From: Bradyrhizobium sp. CCGUVB1N3
Lineage (GTDB): Bacteria; Pseudomonadota; Alphaproteobacteria; Rhizobiales; Xanthobacteraceae
Assembly (NCBI RefSeq): GCF_024199925.1
Contig: NZ_JANADR010000001.1
Span: forward strand, 2,604,001-2,668,000
Length of the DNA stretch: 64,000 nucleotides
Direction: 5' to 3'
The position numbers and the translations under genes were made by a program. The notes below the pieces were generated by a model. The model saw only the letters and a program-made list of their open reading frames with translations, was not told where the DNA came from and ran no database searches. Of this stretch, positions 9,490 through 18,875 are shown one piece after another. Numbering within the stretch: position 1 is the first letter of the stretch; the number at the start of each line of letters is the position of its first letter.

Positions 9490-10659
9490 TCACGCCGCGA
9501 GCGAGCTTTCCACCAGCTTGATCCAGTAGGACGTGCCGTAGACGATCGCCTCGTCGTTGAAATTATATGCGGGGTGATGGAGACCGGCGCTGTCGCCGTT
9601 GCCGCAGAAGATGAAGGCGCCGGGGCGCGCTTCCAGCATGTAGGCAAAGTCCTCGCCGCCCATCAGCGGCGGCATCTCGTGCACATTGGCATCGCCCGCG
9701 ACCTGTTTGGCCACCGTGCGCGCGATCTCGGTCTGCGCGGCATGGTTGTTCACCACGGGATAATTCCTCTTGTAGAGCAGATCGATTTTCGCACCGGTGA
9801 TCTGTGCCACGCCCGCCACCACCTCGCGCACCCGCTTCTCGACGAGGGCCCGCACCTCCGGCGTCAGCGTGCGGATCGTACCCTTCAGCTCCGCTGTCTG
9901 CGGAATGACGTTGCGGGCGTTACCGGCGTGGAATTCGCAGATCGAGATCACGGCCGACTCCAGGGGATCGATGCTGCGCGCGACGATCGACTGCAGCGCC
10001 GTAATGAGTTGCGCGCCGACCAGAACGGAATCGACGCATTTGTGCGGGCGCGCGGCGTGGCCGCCGAGACCCTCGATCCTGATGTCGACTTCGTCGGTCG
10101 CCGCCATGATCGGCCCTTGCCGGATCGCGAACGAACCGATCGGAATGCCGGGGCCGTTATGCATGCCGTAGACTTGGTCGATGGCAAAACGCTCCATCAG
10201 CCCGTCCTTGACCATGGCCGCGCCGCCGGCGCCGCCCTCCTCGGCCGGCTGAAAGATCACGACCGCATCGCCGGCGAAATTGCGGGTTTCCGCAAGATAG
10301 CGGGCCGCCCCTAGCAGCATCGCGGTGTGGCCGTCATGGCCGCAGGCGTGCATCTTGCCCGGATTCTTCGAGGCGTAAGGCAGGTTGGTCTGTTCCTCGA
10401 TCGGCAGCGCATCCATGTCGGCGCGCAGGCCGATGGTCCTGATGCCCTCGCCCGCCGGCTTCTTGCCCTTGATCAGCCCGACCACGCCGGTCTGGCCCAT
10501 GCCGGTCACGACCTCATCGCAGCCGAATTCGCGCAGGCGGTCCGCAACGAATGCTGCGGTGCGGTGGACGTCATACAGCAGCTCCGGGTGCTGATGGATG
10601 TCCCGCCGCCAGGCCTGGATGTCAGGTTGAAGGTCGGCGACGCGGTTCACGATGGGCAT
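9490..10659 (-). CDS. M20 family metallo-amidohydrolase, copy 2
   Basis: Paralogue of the gene at 8115-9287, 389 residues. It has the same motifs: MHACGHDGHTAMLL, PAEEGGAG, GLGGHAARPHKC, and GEDFAYML here preceded by MG rather than MS. Most differences are in the middle loop (GKKPAGEGIRTIG against GKQPIGGDLKVIG) and near the C-terminus. I chose ATG 10659 (MPIVNRVADLQ) to match copy 1; the open frame to 10737 runs through repeat-like DNA. Copy 1 lies 202 bases downstream on the same strand, separated by palindromes, so the two may be expressed separately. Confidence 0.9.
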   Translation of the reverse strand: MPIVNRVADLQPDIQAWRRDIHQHPELLYDVHRTAAFVADRLREFGCDEVVTGMGQTGVVGLIKGKKPAGEGIRTIGLRADMDALPIEEQTNLPYASKNPGKMHACGHDGHTAMLLGAARYLAETRNFAGDAVVIFQPAEEGGAGGAAMVKDGLMERFAIDQVYGMHNGPGIPIGSFAIRQGPIMAATDEVDIRIEGLGGHAARPHKCVDSVLVGAQLITALQSIVARSIDPLESAVISICEFHAGNARNVIPQTAELKGTIRTLTPEVRALVEKRVREVVAGVAQITGAKIDLLYKRNYPVVNNHAAQTEIARTVAKQVAGDANVHEMPPLMGGEDFAYMLEARPGAFIFCGNGDSAGLHHPAYNFNDEAIVYGTSYWIKLVESSLAA

Positions 10660-10770
10660 GGAGGATCTCAAGCTTTCAGTTGGGAATGCAGGCCTGTCTA
10701 CCATGCAAGCGGCGGTCCACCTAACTGCTTCGGACATGGCCTTGCGTACGTCATGCTTGGGCTTTTCTTG

Positions 10771-10835
10771 GGCTTGTCCCGGCCATCCACGTCCGACTAT
10801 TAGGACAGCAAGCGCGTCGATGTCCGGGACAAGCC
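10771..10835. repeat. Palindromic intergenic repeat (GGCTTGTCCCGG / CCGGGACAAGCC)
   Basis: Perfect 12-base inverted arms at 10771-10782 and 10824-10835 enclose about 40 bases. The arms share their core with the hairpin at 9440-9462, so both belong to one dispersed repeat family. It fills most of the gap between the divergent amidohydrolase 2 and GMC oxidoreductase genes. Confidence 0.75.
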
Positions 10836-10878
10836 AATGTCAGAGTCCCGGCATGATGGCCATCCGGGTGGAAGCAGA

Positions 10879-12498
10879 ATGCCAAGACGGCTCGAAGGTG
10901 AGTTTGACTACATTGTCGTCGGCGCCGGCACGGCCGGCTGCATCGTCGCCAACCGGCTCTCGGCTGATCCGAAGAACCGCGTCCTCATTCTGGAGGCCGG
11001 CGGCGACGACAACTGGATCTGGTTCCACATCCCCGTCGGCTATCTCTTCGCCATCGGCAACCCGCGCTCGGACTGGATGTTCAAGACCGAGGCCGAGCCC
11101 GGGCTGAACGGCCGCGCGCTCGCCTATCCCCGCGGCAAGGTGATCGGCGGCTGCTCGGCGATTAACGCCATGATCTCGATGCGGGGACAAGCCGCCGACT
11201 ACGACCATTGGCGCCAGCTCGGGCTCACCGGCTGGAGCTATGATGACGTGCGGCCAATGTTCAAGCGACTGGAGGACCACTTTCTTGGACCGAGCGAGCA
11301 TCACGGTGTCGGCGGCGGCTGGCGCATCGAGGCGCCGCGGCTGTCCTGGACCATTCTCGACGCAGTCGGCGATGCCGCAGAGGAGATGGGCGTCAAGCGC
11401 ATCCCGGATTTCAACACCGGCGACAACGAGGGCACGAGTTATTTCCACGTCAACCAGAAGCGCGGCCGGCGCTGGTCCTCGGCGCGCGGCTTCCTCAAGC
11501 CCGCACTGAAGCGGCCCAACCTGCGGCTCGAGAAGCATGTGCTGGTCGACCGCCTGATCATCGAGCAGGGCCGTGCCGTCGGCGTGCGCTTCATCCAGAA
11601 CGGCGAGACCATCGAGGCGCGCGCCAAGCGCGAGGTGATCCTCGCCGCCGGCGCGATCGGCTCGATCCAGGTCCTGCATCGCACCGGCATCGGACCTGCC
11701 GAGTGGCTCACGCCGCTCGGCATCGACATCGTGATGGACCGGCCCGGCGTGGGACGCAATTTGCAAGACCATCTGCAACAGCGCGCGATCTACAAGGTCG
11801 AAGGCGTCCGCACGCTGAACGAAACCTACTACAATCTGTTCCGCCGCGGCCTGATGGGGCTCGACTACGCCTTCCGCCGCCGCGGTCCCCTCACCATGGC
11901 GCCGTCGCAACTCGGCATCTTCACCCGTTCCGACGCGACCCGCGCGCGCGCCAACATCCAGTTCCACGTGCAGCCGCTCTCGCTCGACAAGTTCGGCGAT
12001 CCCCTGCACCGCTTCCCCGCGATCACGGTGAGCGCCTGCAATCTCCAGCCGACCTCGCGCGGCACTGTGCGCTTACGCGCCGCGACGCCGGACGAGAAAC
12101 CGATCATCGCGCCGAACTACCTGTCGACCGCCGACGACCGCCAGGTCGCCGCCGATGCCATCCGCACCACGCGCCGCCTGATGCAGCAGAAGGCGCTGGC
12201 AAAATATCACCCCAGCGAGTACCTGCCCGGGCCCTCCGTCGGCGACGACGATGCCTCGCTCGCCAAGGCCGCCGGCGATATCGGTACCACCATCTTCCAT
12301 CCCGTCGGCACGGCGAAGATGGGCACGGCCAACGATCCGATGGCGGTCGTCGACGAGCGTCTGCGCTTCTATGGCCTCGGCGGCTTGCGCATCGTCGACG
12401 CCTCGATCATGCCGACGATCACGTCAGGCAATACCAACACGCCGACCGCGATGATCGCCGAGAAGGGCGCGACGATGATTTTGGAGGACGCGAGGTAG
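10879..12498 (+). CDS. GMC family FAD-dependent oxidoreductase (choline/alcohol dehydrogenase-like)
   Basis: Flavoprotein of 539 residues that oxidises an alcohol group; the substrate is unknown. The N-terminal FAD motif is DYIVVGAGTAGCIVANRLS. The first GMC signature lies around YPRGKVIGGCSAINAMI, and the second around EVILAAGAIGSIQVL. The C-terminal active-site region FHPVGTAKMG, followed by NTNTPTAMIAEKGA, carries the catalytic His/Asn pair. I chose ATG 10879 (MPRRLEGEFDYIVVG), with GTGGAAG upstream; an upstream in-frame start at 10837 lies in repeat DNA. It may or may not act with the neighbouring amidohydrolases; there is no shared transcript because they diverge. Confidence 0.9.
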   Translation: MPRRLEGEFDYIVVGAGTAGCIVANRLSADPKNRVLILEAGGDDNWIWFHIPVGYLFAIGNPRSDWMFKTEAEPGLNGRALAYPRGKVIGGCSAINAMISMRGQAADYDHWRQLGLTGWSYDDVRPMFKRLEDHFLGPSEHHGVGGGWRIEAPRLSWTILDAVGDAAEEMGVKRIPDFNTGDNEGTSYFHVNQKRGRRWSSARGFLKPALKRPNLRLEKHVLVDRLIIEQGRAVGVRFIQNGETIEARAKREVILAAGAIGSIQVLHRTGIGPAEWLTPLGIDIVMDRPGVGRNLQDHLQQRAIYKVEGVRTLNETYYNLFRRGLMGLDYAFRRRGPLTMAPSQLGIFTRSDATRARANIQFHVQPLSLDKFGDPLHRFPAITVSACNLQPTSRGTVRLRAATPDEKPIIAPNYLSTADDRQVAADAIRTTRRLMQQKALAKYHPSEYLPGPSVGDDDASLAKAAGDIGTTIFHPVGTAKMGTANDPMAVVDERLRFYGLGGLRIVDASIMPTITSGNTNTPTAMIAEKGATMILEDAR

Positions 12499-12510
12499 CT
12501 TCAATCGTCG

Positions 12511-12672
12511 TGCCCCGGACGCAGCGCGGCACCATCAGCGCGTTCACGCGCGTCTGCGACGCGCTATGGTGATGCGCTGCTGAGCCGGAGCCCAGACCGC
12601 GCGAGTTGCATGGGTCCCGGCCCTGCAACACACCGCCAAGAGGCGCTGCGTTGCGTCCGGGACATGAGATCC
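12511..12672. repeat. Dispersed intergenic repeat, family A copy 1
   Basis: About 160 bases beginning CGTGCCCCGGACGCAGCG and ending GCGTCCGGGACATGAG, with internal inverted segments. An inverted relative is at 57178-57343; both contain GCGCGTCTNCGACGCGCTAT-like sequence. It occupies the gap between the GMC gene and the metallophosphoesterase; no gene is seen in it. Confidence 0.75.
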
Positions 12673-12764
12673 TCCTCACGAAATCGTCATCGCTTCCCGG
12701 AATAAACCCGAGCCTCCCCTGATCACGTCTCCAAAGCCCAATCCAGGGCCGAAGGAGAAGCGCT

Positions 12765-13703
12765 ATGAGCGGACACGACCACGGGGACGACGGCGTCAAC
12801 CGCCGCAAGGTGCTGGAATGCATGACCTGGGCCGGAACTGGCGTGCTCTGGACCATCACGGGCGGCGTGCCGCGTTCGCTCGGCATCGTTGATTCCGCGA
12901 TGGCCGCCGAAGCGCCCGGCATGACCTTCCTCCAGATCAGCGACAGCCATGTCGGCTTCGACAAGCCGGCCAATCCCAACGCGCTCGGCACGCTGGAGGA
13001 GGCGGTCAACAAGATCAACGCGATGCCGGCCAAGCCCTCCTTCATGATCCACACCGGCGACATCACGCACCTCTCGAAGGCCGCCGAGTTCGACAATGCC
13101 GAGCGCATCATCTCGCAGACCAAGCTGGACGTGCACTACGTGCCCGGCGAGCATGATTTCCTCGACGAGGAAGTGAAGTTCTATCGCGATCGCTATGGCC
13201 GCGGCACCAAGGGCCAGGGCTGGTACTCGTTCGATGCCGGCGGCGTGCACTTCGTCGGCCTCGTCAACGTCGTCGACCTCAAGGCCGGCGGTCTCGGCAA
13301 TCTCGGCGCCGAGCAGCTCGCATGGCTGGAGGACGATCTGCGCGGCAAATCCAAATCGACGCCCGTCGTGCTGTTCGCCCACATCCCGCTCTGGACCGTC
13401 TATCCGCAATGGGGCTGGGGCACCGAGGACGGCGCGCGCGCGCTCGAATACGTCAAGGGCTTCGGCTCGGTCACCGTGCTGAATGGCCACATCCACCAGG
13501 TGATGCAGAAGGTCGAGGGCAACGTCACCTTCCACACCGCGCGCTCCACCGCCTTCCCGCAGCCCGCGCCGGGCGCGGCCCCCTCGCCCGGCCCGATGAA
13601 GGTCGAGGACGCAAAGCTCCGCTCCATGCTCGGGGTCGCCAGCATCAACTTCAAGCAAGGCAACCAGCCGCTTGCGATCATCGACACGCCGCTCCAGGGC
13701 TGA
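12765..13703 (+). CDS. Exported calcineurin-like metallophosphoesterase (Tat signal)
   Basis: Predicted periplasmic metallo-phosphoesterase, 312 residues. A twin-arginine motif NRRKVLE at 12-18 is followed by a hydrophobic stretch and a likely cleavage after AMAAEA. Metal-site motifs are ISDSH (Asp60, His62), HTGDITH, GEHD (where most family members have GNHD), FAHIPLW and LNGHIHQ. GAAGGAGAAG lies just upstream of the ATG. It begins a compact run (metallophosphoesterase, cupredoxin, ECF sigma, anti-sigma) with gaps of about 13 and 100 bases, so the four genes probably form one operon. The substrate is not predictable. Confidence 0.9.
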   Translation: MSGHDHGDDGVNRRKVLECMTWAGTGVLWTITGGVPRSLGIVDSAMAAEAPGMTFLQISDSHVGFDKPANPNALGTLEEAVNKINAMPAKPSFMIHTGDITHLSKAAEFDNAERIISQTKLDVHYVPGEHDFLDEEVKFYRDRYGRGTKGQGWYSFDAGGVHFVGLVNVVDLKAGGLGNLGAEQLAWLEDDLRGKSKSTPVVLFAHIPLWTVYPQWGWGTEDGARALEYVKGFGSVTVLNGHIHQVMQKVEGNVTFHTARSTAFPQPAPGAAPSPGPMKVEDAKLRSMLGVASINFKQGNQPLAIIDTPLQG

Positions 13704-13716
13704 ATGGAAGCTGACC

Positions 13717-14040
13717 ATGAAGACACTCAATCGCCGCGACTTCGGTGTCGCCGTGGCCGCGGCCATCCTGCTGCCTGTCACAAACGCCCGCGCCGACGAC
13801 ATGGAGGTGCATATCGACAATTTCACCTTCCAGCCGCCCGAGCTCACAGTGAAGACCGGGACCACCATCACCTGGACCAACCGGGACGATATCCCCCACA
13901 CCATCGTCTCGGCCGGCAAGTTCAGGTCGAAGACGCTCGACACCGACGACAAATTCTCGTTCACCTTCACCGCGGCCGGCGACTACAAGTATTTTTGTTC
14001 GCTGCACCCGCACATGACGGGGTTGATCAAGGTTGAGTAA
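13717..14040 (+). CDS. Small exported cupredoxin (plastocyanin/amicyanin-like)
   Basis: Periplasmic type I copper protein, 107 residues. It has a signal peptide with an NRRDF motif and cleavage after NARA. The copper ligands are all present: His61 in DIPHTI, then Cys94, His97 and Met100 in FCSLHPHM. The body VHIDNFTFQPPELTVKTG is typical of this family. The start ATG 13717 is 13 bases after the metallophosphoesterase stop, with GGAAG upstream. It probably shuttles electrons or buffers copper; its partner is unknown. Confidence 0.9.
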   Translation: MKTLNRRDFGVAVAAAILLPVTNARADDMEVHIDNFTFQPPELTVKTGTTITWTNRDDIPHTIVSAGKFRSKTLDTDDKFSFTFTAAGDYKYFCSLHPHMTGLIKVE

Positions 14041-14143
14041 CGGCTCAAACCAAGGCATCACCATTCTGCCCGGCCAGTGGGTTGACACTGGCCGGGCGCG
14101 CGCGTCGAAAGCCGGCACCGGCGACAAGGCAAAGCGAGCGGCG

Positions 14144-14695
14144 ATGCCCTCCATCAGCGATGATCCCGACAAGGCGCGGCGCTTCCGCGAAGCGGCGCTG
14201 CCGTATCTGGACGACGTCTATACGCTCGCGCGCTATCTGCTGCGTGACGCCTCGGATGCGGAGGACGCCGTGCAGGAGTGCTACCTGCGCGCCTTGAAGC
14301 ATTTCGACAGCTATCGCGGCCCGGCGATGAAGCCGTGGCTGTTCGCTATCCTGCGCAACGTCTGCAACGCCGAATATGCACGTCGGGCCCATTCCCCCGC
14401 GGCGATCGAGGATATTCCCGAGGCGGCCGAGCAGCCGCCGATCTGGCGCGAGACCGAAGCAAATCCCGAAGCTGACATGCTGCGCACGCGCGATGCGACG
14501 GCGATCAGAAAGCTCATCGAGGCTCTGGCCGAGCCATTCAAGGAAACCTTTGTGCTGCGGGAGATCAACAACCTGTCCTATCGCGAAATCGCCGAAGCGG
14601 TCGGCGCGCCGATCGGCACCGTGATGTCCCGCCTTGCCCGGGCGCGCGCCATGCTGCGCGCAGCCTGGATGGCGGAAGAGGAGCAACCGAAATGA
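14144..14695 (+). CDS. ECF RNA polymerase sigma factor
   Basis: Sigma-70 family extracytoplasmic-function factor, 183 residues. Region 2 (DDVYTLARYLLRDASDAEDAVQE, split here by description only) and region 4 (NNLSYREIAEAVGAPIGTV) are clear, with LARARAML at the end. I prefer ATG 14144; the frame is open from TTG 14033, which overlaps the cupredoxin stop, so a longer form is possible. Its stop overlaps the start of the downstream anti-sigma gene (ATGA), the usual arrangement for a sigma/anti-sigma pair. Likely targets include its own operon. Confidence 0.9.
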   Translation: MPSISDDPDKARRFREAALPYLDDVYTLARYLLRDASDAEDAVQECYLRALKHFDSYRGPAMKPWLFAILRNVCNAEYARRAHSPAAIEDIPEAAEQPPIWRETEANPEADMLRTRDATAIRKLIEALAEPFKETFVLREINNLSYREIAEAVGAPIGTVMSRLARARAMLRAAWMAEEEQPK

Positions 14696-15453
14696 CCTGC
14701 GACGAGGCAAGGCTTCTGCTTCACGCACTGATCGACGGCGAGCTGGACGCCGGCCATACCAGCGAGGTCGAGGCGCACATCGCGACCTGCCCGGCTTGCG
14801 CGGCCGAGCTCGCCGCGCAGCGCGAGATGAAGCGCGTGCTCGCCGATGCGAGCCTGCGTTATACCGCACCCAGCACCTTGCGCGCCCGCATCGAGGCCTC
14901 ACTGCCGCAGCCGCGCCAGCAGAGCCGTCGCGCGGTGCTGCGCGGCTTTGCGATGGGCTCGGCGGTCTCGGCGCTCGCCGCCACCGGCCTCGTCGCCATC
15001 GTGCTGCGCCAGGACGACCAGCAGCGCATCCTGTCCGAGGTCGTCTCAGCGCATCTGCGCTCACTGCAGGCCGGTCATTTGACCGATGTCGTCTCCACCG
15101 ACCAGCATACGGTCAAACCGTGGTTCAACGGCAAGCTCGACGTCGCTCCGCCCGTGATCGACCTCACTACACAAGGCTTCACGCTGGTCGGCGGCCGGCT
15201 CGACTATATCGATGCCCGCGCAATCGGCGCGGTGGTCTACCGGCGCCGGCAGCACATCATCAACCTGTTCGTGTCGCAGACCGCAAGCGCAGAGCACCGT
15301 CCGCCGAAGACCCAGACCATGCAGGGCTTCAACTGCCGCCGCTGGGGCGATCGCGGCCTGAACTTCTGGGCCGTCAGCGACATCGGCGCCGACGAGCTCG
15401 CCGAATTCGTCGACAAGTTCGAGACGGCGATGAAGGCGAATGTGGAGGGGTAA
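14692..15453 (+). CDS. Zinc-binding anti-sigma factor with membrane segment
   Basis: Membrane anti-sigma factor of 253 residues. A ZAS zinc motif His-x3-Cys-x2-Cys is present (His29, Cys33, Cys36, in HIATCPAC). One transmembrane helix lies at about 84-105, which leaves a 145-residue outer domain. That domain contains VVYRRRQHIINLFVSQ and an FNCRRWGDRGLNFW segment and resembles the C-terminal region of membrane anti-sigma proteins that inhibit ECF factors in alphaproteobacteria. It is translationally coupled to the sigma gene. The signal is unknown; co-transcription with a cupredoxin suggests redox or copper stress (inference). Confidence 0.88.
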   Translation: MTCDEARLLLHALIDGELDAGHTSEVEAHIATCPACAAELAAQREMKRVLADASLRYTAPSTLRARIEASLPQPRQQSRRAVLRGFAMGSAVSALAATGLVAIVLRQDDQQRILSEVVSAHLRSLQAGHLTDVVSTDQHTVKPWFNGKLDVAPPVIDLTTQGFTLVGGRLDYIDARAIGAVVYRRRQHIINLFVSQTASAEHRPPKTQTMQGFNCRRWGDRGLNFWAVSDIGADELAEFVDKFETAMKANVEG

Positions 15454-15505
15454 CGTTCCGTCGAAGCACAACAACGTGGTTGCTGGCGCGCAAATCCTCT
15501 CCAGG

Positions 15506-15532
15506 GTCGTCCTGGCGAAAGCCAGGACCCAT
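15506..15532 (+). repeat. Left arm of palindromic repeat interrupted by the IS element
   Basis: A 27-base arm beginning GTCGTCCTGGCGAAAGCC. It is a perfect inverted copy of 16659-16685 on the other side of the IS630 element. Within the arm CCTGGC-GAAA-GCCAGG can form a six-pair hairpin. Confidence 0.8.
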
Positions 15533-15577
15533 TACCACAGAATGCAGTTCTGTGATTGGTACTAGAGCATTCGTCAC

Positions 15578-16198
15578 TTAAGTTGACGCATAGCCTGCGT
15601 GTCGAAAGTAGTTTGCACATTCCTGTGCTGAGAAGGCATCAAGTACCTCGCCGATCTTGTCCCAGAGTGCGTCGCGGGTTCGCGCGGCGGCCTTGCGCAG
15701 GAGAGCCTTGAGCTTGGCGAAGAGCATCTCGATGGGGTTGAGGTCGGGTGAGTAAGGCGGCAGGAAGACCAGCGTTGCGCCCCTGGCCTGGATGATTTTC
15801 TTCACCTCTTCGCCTTTGTGAGCTGGCAGGTTGTCGATCACCACCATGTCTTCCGCCGCGAGGGTGGGAGCGAGCACTGCCTCAACATAGGTGAGGAAGG
15901 CGTCGCGATTCATGGGGCCATCCAAGACCCAGGGAGCGCTGATGCCGTCGCAGCGCAAGCCAGCGGTAAAGGTGGTTGTCTTCCAATGTCCCCAAGGCTG
16001 CTGGCCGATCAGCCGCTGGCCTCTGGGACAGCGTCCATAGCCACGGACCATCTTGGTATTGGTCCCAGTCTCGTCGACAAAGACCAGCTTCTTGGGATCA
16101 AGGCCTGTTTGGCGGACCCGCCATTGCTCACGCGCCTGAGCAACGTCGGGCCGATCCTGTTCGGCGGCGTGCAGGCTTTTTTTTGAAGCTGATGCCAT
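15578..16198 (-). CDS. IS630 transposase, catalytic DDE frame (orfB)
   Basis: 206 residues with the DDE triad of the IS630/Tc1 superfamily: [22 protein letters not shown], and [18 protein letters not shown]. It overlaps orfA at an eight-A run. Loss of one A, or a +1 shift, joins the two frames into one transposase of about 315 residues. The ATG at 16198 gives a possible stand-alone product, but family members act as the fused protein. No stop or deletion interrupts the motifs, so the element may still be mobile. Confidence 0.88.
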   Translation of the reverse strand: MASASKKSLHAAEQDRPDVAQAREQWRVRQTGLDPKKLVFVDETGTNTKMVRGYGRCPRGQRLIGQQPWGHWKTTTFTAGLRCDGISAPWVLDGPMNRDAFLTYVEAVLAPTLAAEDMVVIDNLPAHKGEEVKKIIQARGATLVFLPPYSPDLNPIEMLFAKLKALLRKAAARTRDALWDKIGEVLDAFSAQECANYFRHAGYAST

Positions 16199-16526
16199 GG
16201 CGCTTGAAGAAGCGACGGATCGAGCCCTCCGTCGTCTGCAGCCCCAGCGCCTGCTGTATGCGCTGCGCCAATTCTACCAAGGTCAGATCCGGTTCCTTGG
16301 CGTTGAGTTCCAGCAACCAGGCTCGATGCGGCTCCAACGGAGACCGGCTTCTGCCACCGCGCGGCGTCGGGCTGACACTGCCGGTCGCATCGTTCCGCTC
16401 AGTCCAGCGCACCGCTGACGAGGCGCTCACCCGATACATCCGTGCCGCTTCCCGTCGCGACGTCCCAGCCGCCACTTCCGCCACAAGCCGGCTGCGAAGA
16501 TCGTTCGAATAGGCTTTTCCCTTCAT
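16128..16526 (-). CDS. IS630 transposase, N-terminal frame (orfA)
   Basis: 132 residues carrying the helix-turn-helix DNA-binding part: [20 protein letters not shown] followed by [16 protein letters not shown], then a winged-helix-like region ending [19 protein letters not shown] chose ATG 16526 (MKGKAYSND). Near its end a run of eight A (minus strand, 16177-16184) lets the ribosome or polymerase move into the catalytic frame. Confidence 0.88.
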   Translation of the reverse strand: MKGKAYSNDLRSRLVAEVAAGTSRREAARMYRVSASSAVRWTERNDATGSVSPTPRGGRSRSPLEPHRAWLLELNAKEPDLTLVELAQRIQQALGLQTTEGSIRRFFKRHGISFKKKPARRRTGSARRCSGA

Positions 16527-16658
16527 CTGAGCCCCCAAATCTGGTGGAGCCCAGCGACTCATATTCGCGGCAGTTCGGGAATCCCCCCGGCCATCACAAT
16601 CGATTCAACTCAGCCGCCGAATGCTCTAGCCCCGAAGTTCTATGAGAGATCACGCGGT

Positions 16659-16685
16659 ATGGGTCCTGGCTTTCGCCAGGACGAC
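16659..16685 (-). repeat. Right arm of the interrupted palindromic repeat
   Basis: Perfect inverted copy of 15506-15532 (27 bases, ATGGGTCCTGGCTTTCGCC and so on). Together the arms define a repeat that was about 160 bases long before the IS630 insertion. Confidence 0.8.
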
Positions 16686-16744
16686 ATCGTGGAACCGATA
16701 GGTGGTCGCAATCCCGGTCGCTATACGCGGCAAAGTAAGCCTGC

Positions 16745-18136
<1,392 letters not shown>

Positions 18137-18260
18137 CCGCTACATACTTCGGTTGATGGCTGTGTCGTCAACAGAAAACGGTCGTTGCGGCCTTTTGCCC
18201 TTTTTCGGACCATCTTCGCAAGCACAGCTTTAGATCATGTTGCACTGCCAAGGAACTATC

Positions 18261-18875
18261 ATGCGTTTGACCCTTTACTCCGGAATAATACTGGTTAGCG
18301 GTTTCAGCTGTTTGAACCCGGCCTTCGCGGCCGATCCGACCGGCGACTGGCGGGTCGCCGACGGCGTCGCGAACATCCGCGTCGCTCAATGCAATGGCAG
18401 CATGTGGGGCGCGGTATCCTGGGAGAAGACCCCCGGCGGCCGCGACGAGAACAACCCGGATGTCTCAAAAAAGAGCAGGCCGACCCTGGGCATGGCGATC
18501 CTGATCGACATGAAGAAGAAGGCCGGTGCCGACCAGTGGGAGGGCCAAGTCTACAACGCCAAGGATGGCCAGCTCTACGCGTCGACCATCACACCCGCCG
18601 GCGCCGACGAGCTCGAAATCAAGGGCTGCGTGCTTGGCTTCCTCTGCGGCGGCGAGACATGGACCCGGGTCGGGCCGCCGATCCCATCGAGCCCCGCCAA
18701 CAGTATGGCCAAGGGCGCGCCGAAGACCACCGGCGCGGCGCCCAAGGCGGCCGCGACCGCAGCGCCCGCCGCTCCCAAGAGCACCGGCGCGAGCGCAAAA
18801 CCCGGTCAGAAGGGCGCCGCCGATCCCGTCGGCGACATCTGCCTACTCCCTGAGATTGCGGGGTTTGCCCATTAG
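18261..18875 (+). CDS. Secreted DUF2147 protein with low-complexity tail
   Basis: 204 residues. A signal peptide ends near PAFA-ADPTGDW. The DUF2147 domain (GDWRVADGVANIRV, WGAVSWEKTPGG, WEGQVYNAKDGQLYAS and GCVLGFLCGGETWTRV) spans about 25-135. DUF2147 proteins are small periplasmic beta-barrel-like proteins of unknown role. The last 65 residues are rich in Ala, Lys and Pro (AAPKAAATAAPAAPKS). I chose ATG 18261, preceded by AAGGAAC. The 3' end overlaps the hpnN stop by 33 bases on the opposite strand. It is often seen beside hpn genes in this group, but a hopanoid role is unproven. Confidence 0.85.
   Translation: MRLTLYSGIILVSGFSCLNPAFAADPTGDWRVADGVANIRVAQCNGSMWGAVSWEKTPGGRDENNPDVSKKSRPTLGMAILIDMKKKAGADQWEGQVYNAKDGQLYASTITPAGADELEIKGCVLGFLCGGETWTRVGPPIPSSPANSMAKGAPKTTGAAPKAAATAAPAAPKSTGASAKPGQKGAADPVGDICLLPEIAGFAH

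Larger units (their letters stand above)
15563..16628 (-). mobile_element. IS630-family insertion sequence
   Basis: Element of about 1.07 kb bounded by TA. The terminal inverted repeats begin TAGAGCATTCG (15563-15573 and 16618-16628) and continue imperfectly to about 24 bases (shared AGTTGA). IS630 elements insert at TA and duplicate it, which fits the ends seen here. The transposase is encoded as two overlapping frames on the minus strand. The element splits a palindromic repeat whose arms lie at 15506-15532 and 16659-16685. Confidence 0.9.

Noticed and set aside
12699..12730. Possible ECF promoter (GGAAT ... CGTCT) before the metallophosphoesterase
   Set aside because: The spacer is 22 bases, too long for an ECF promoter, and the -35 is imperfect. 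The true target promoter of the sigma factor could not be located.
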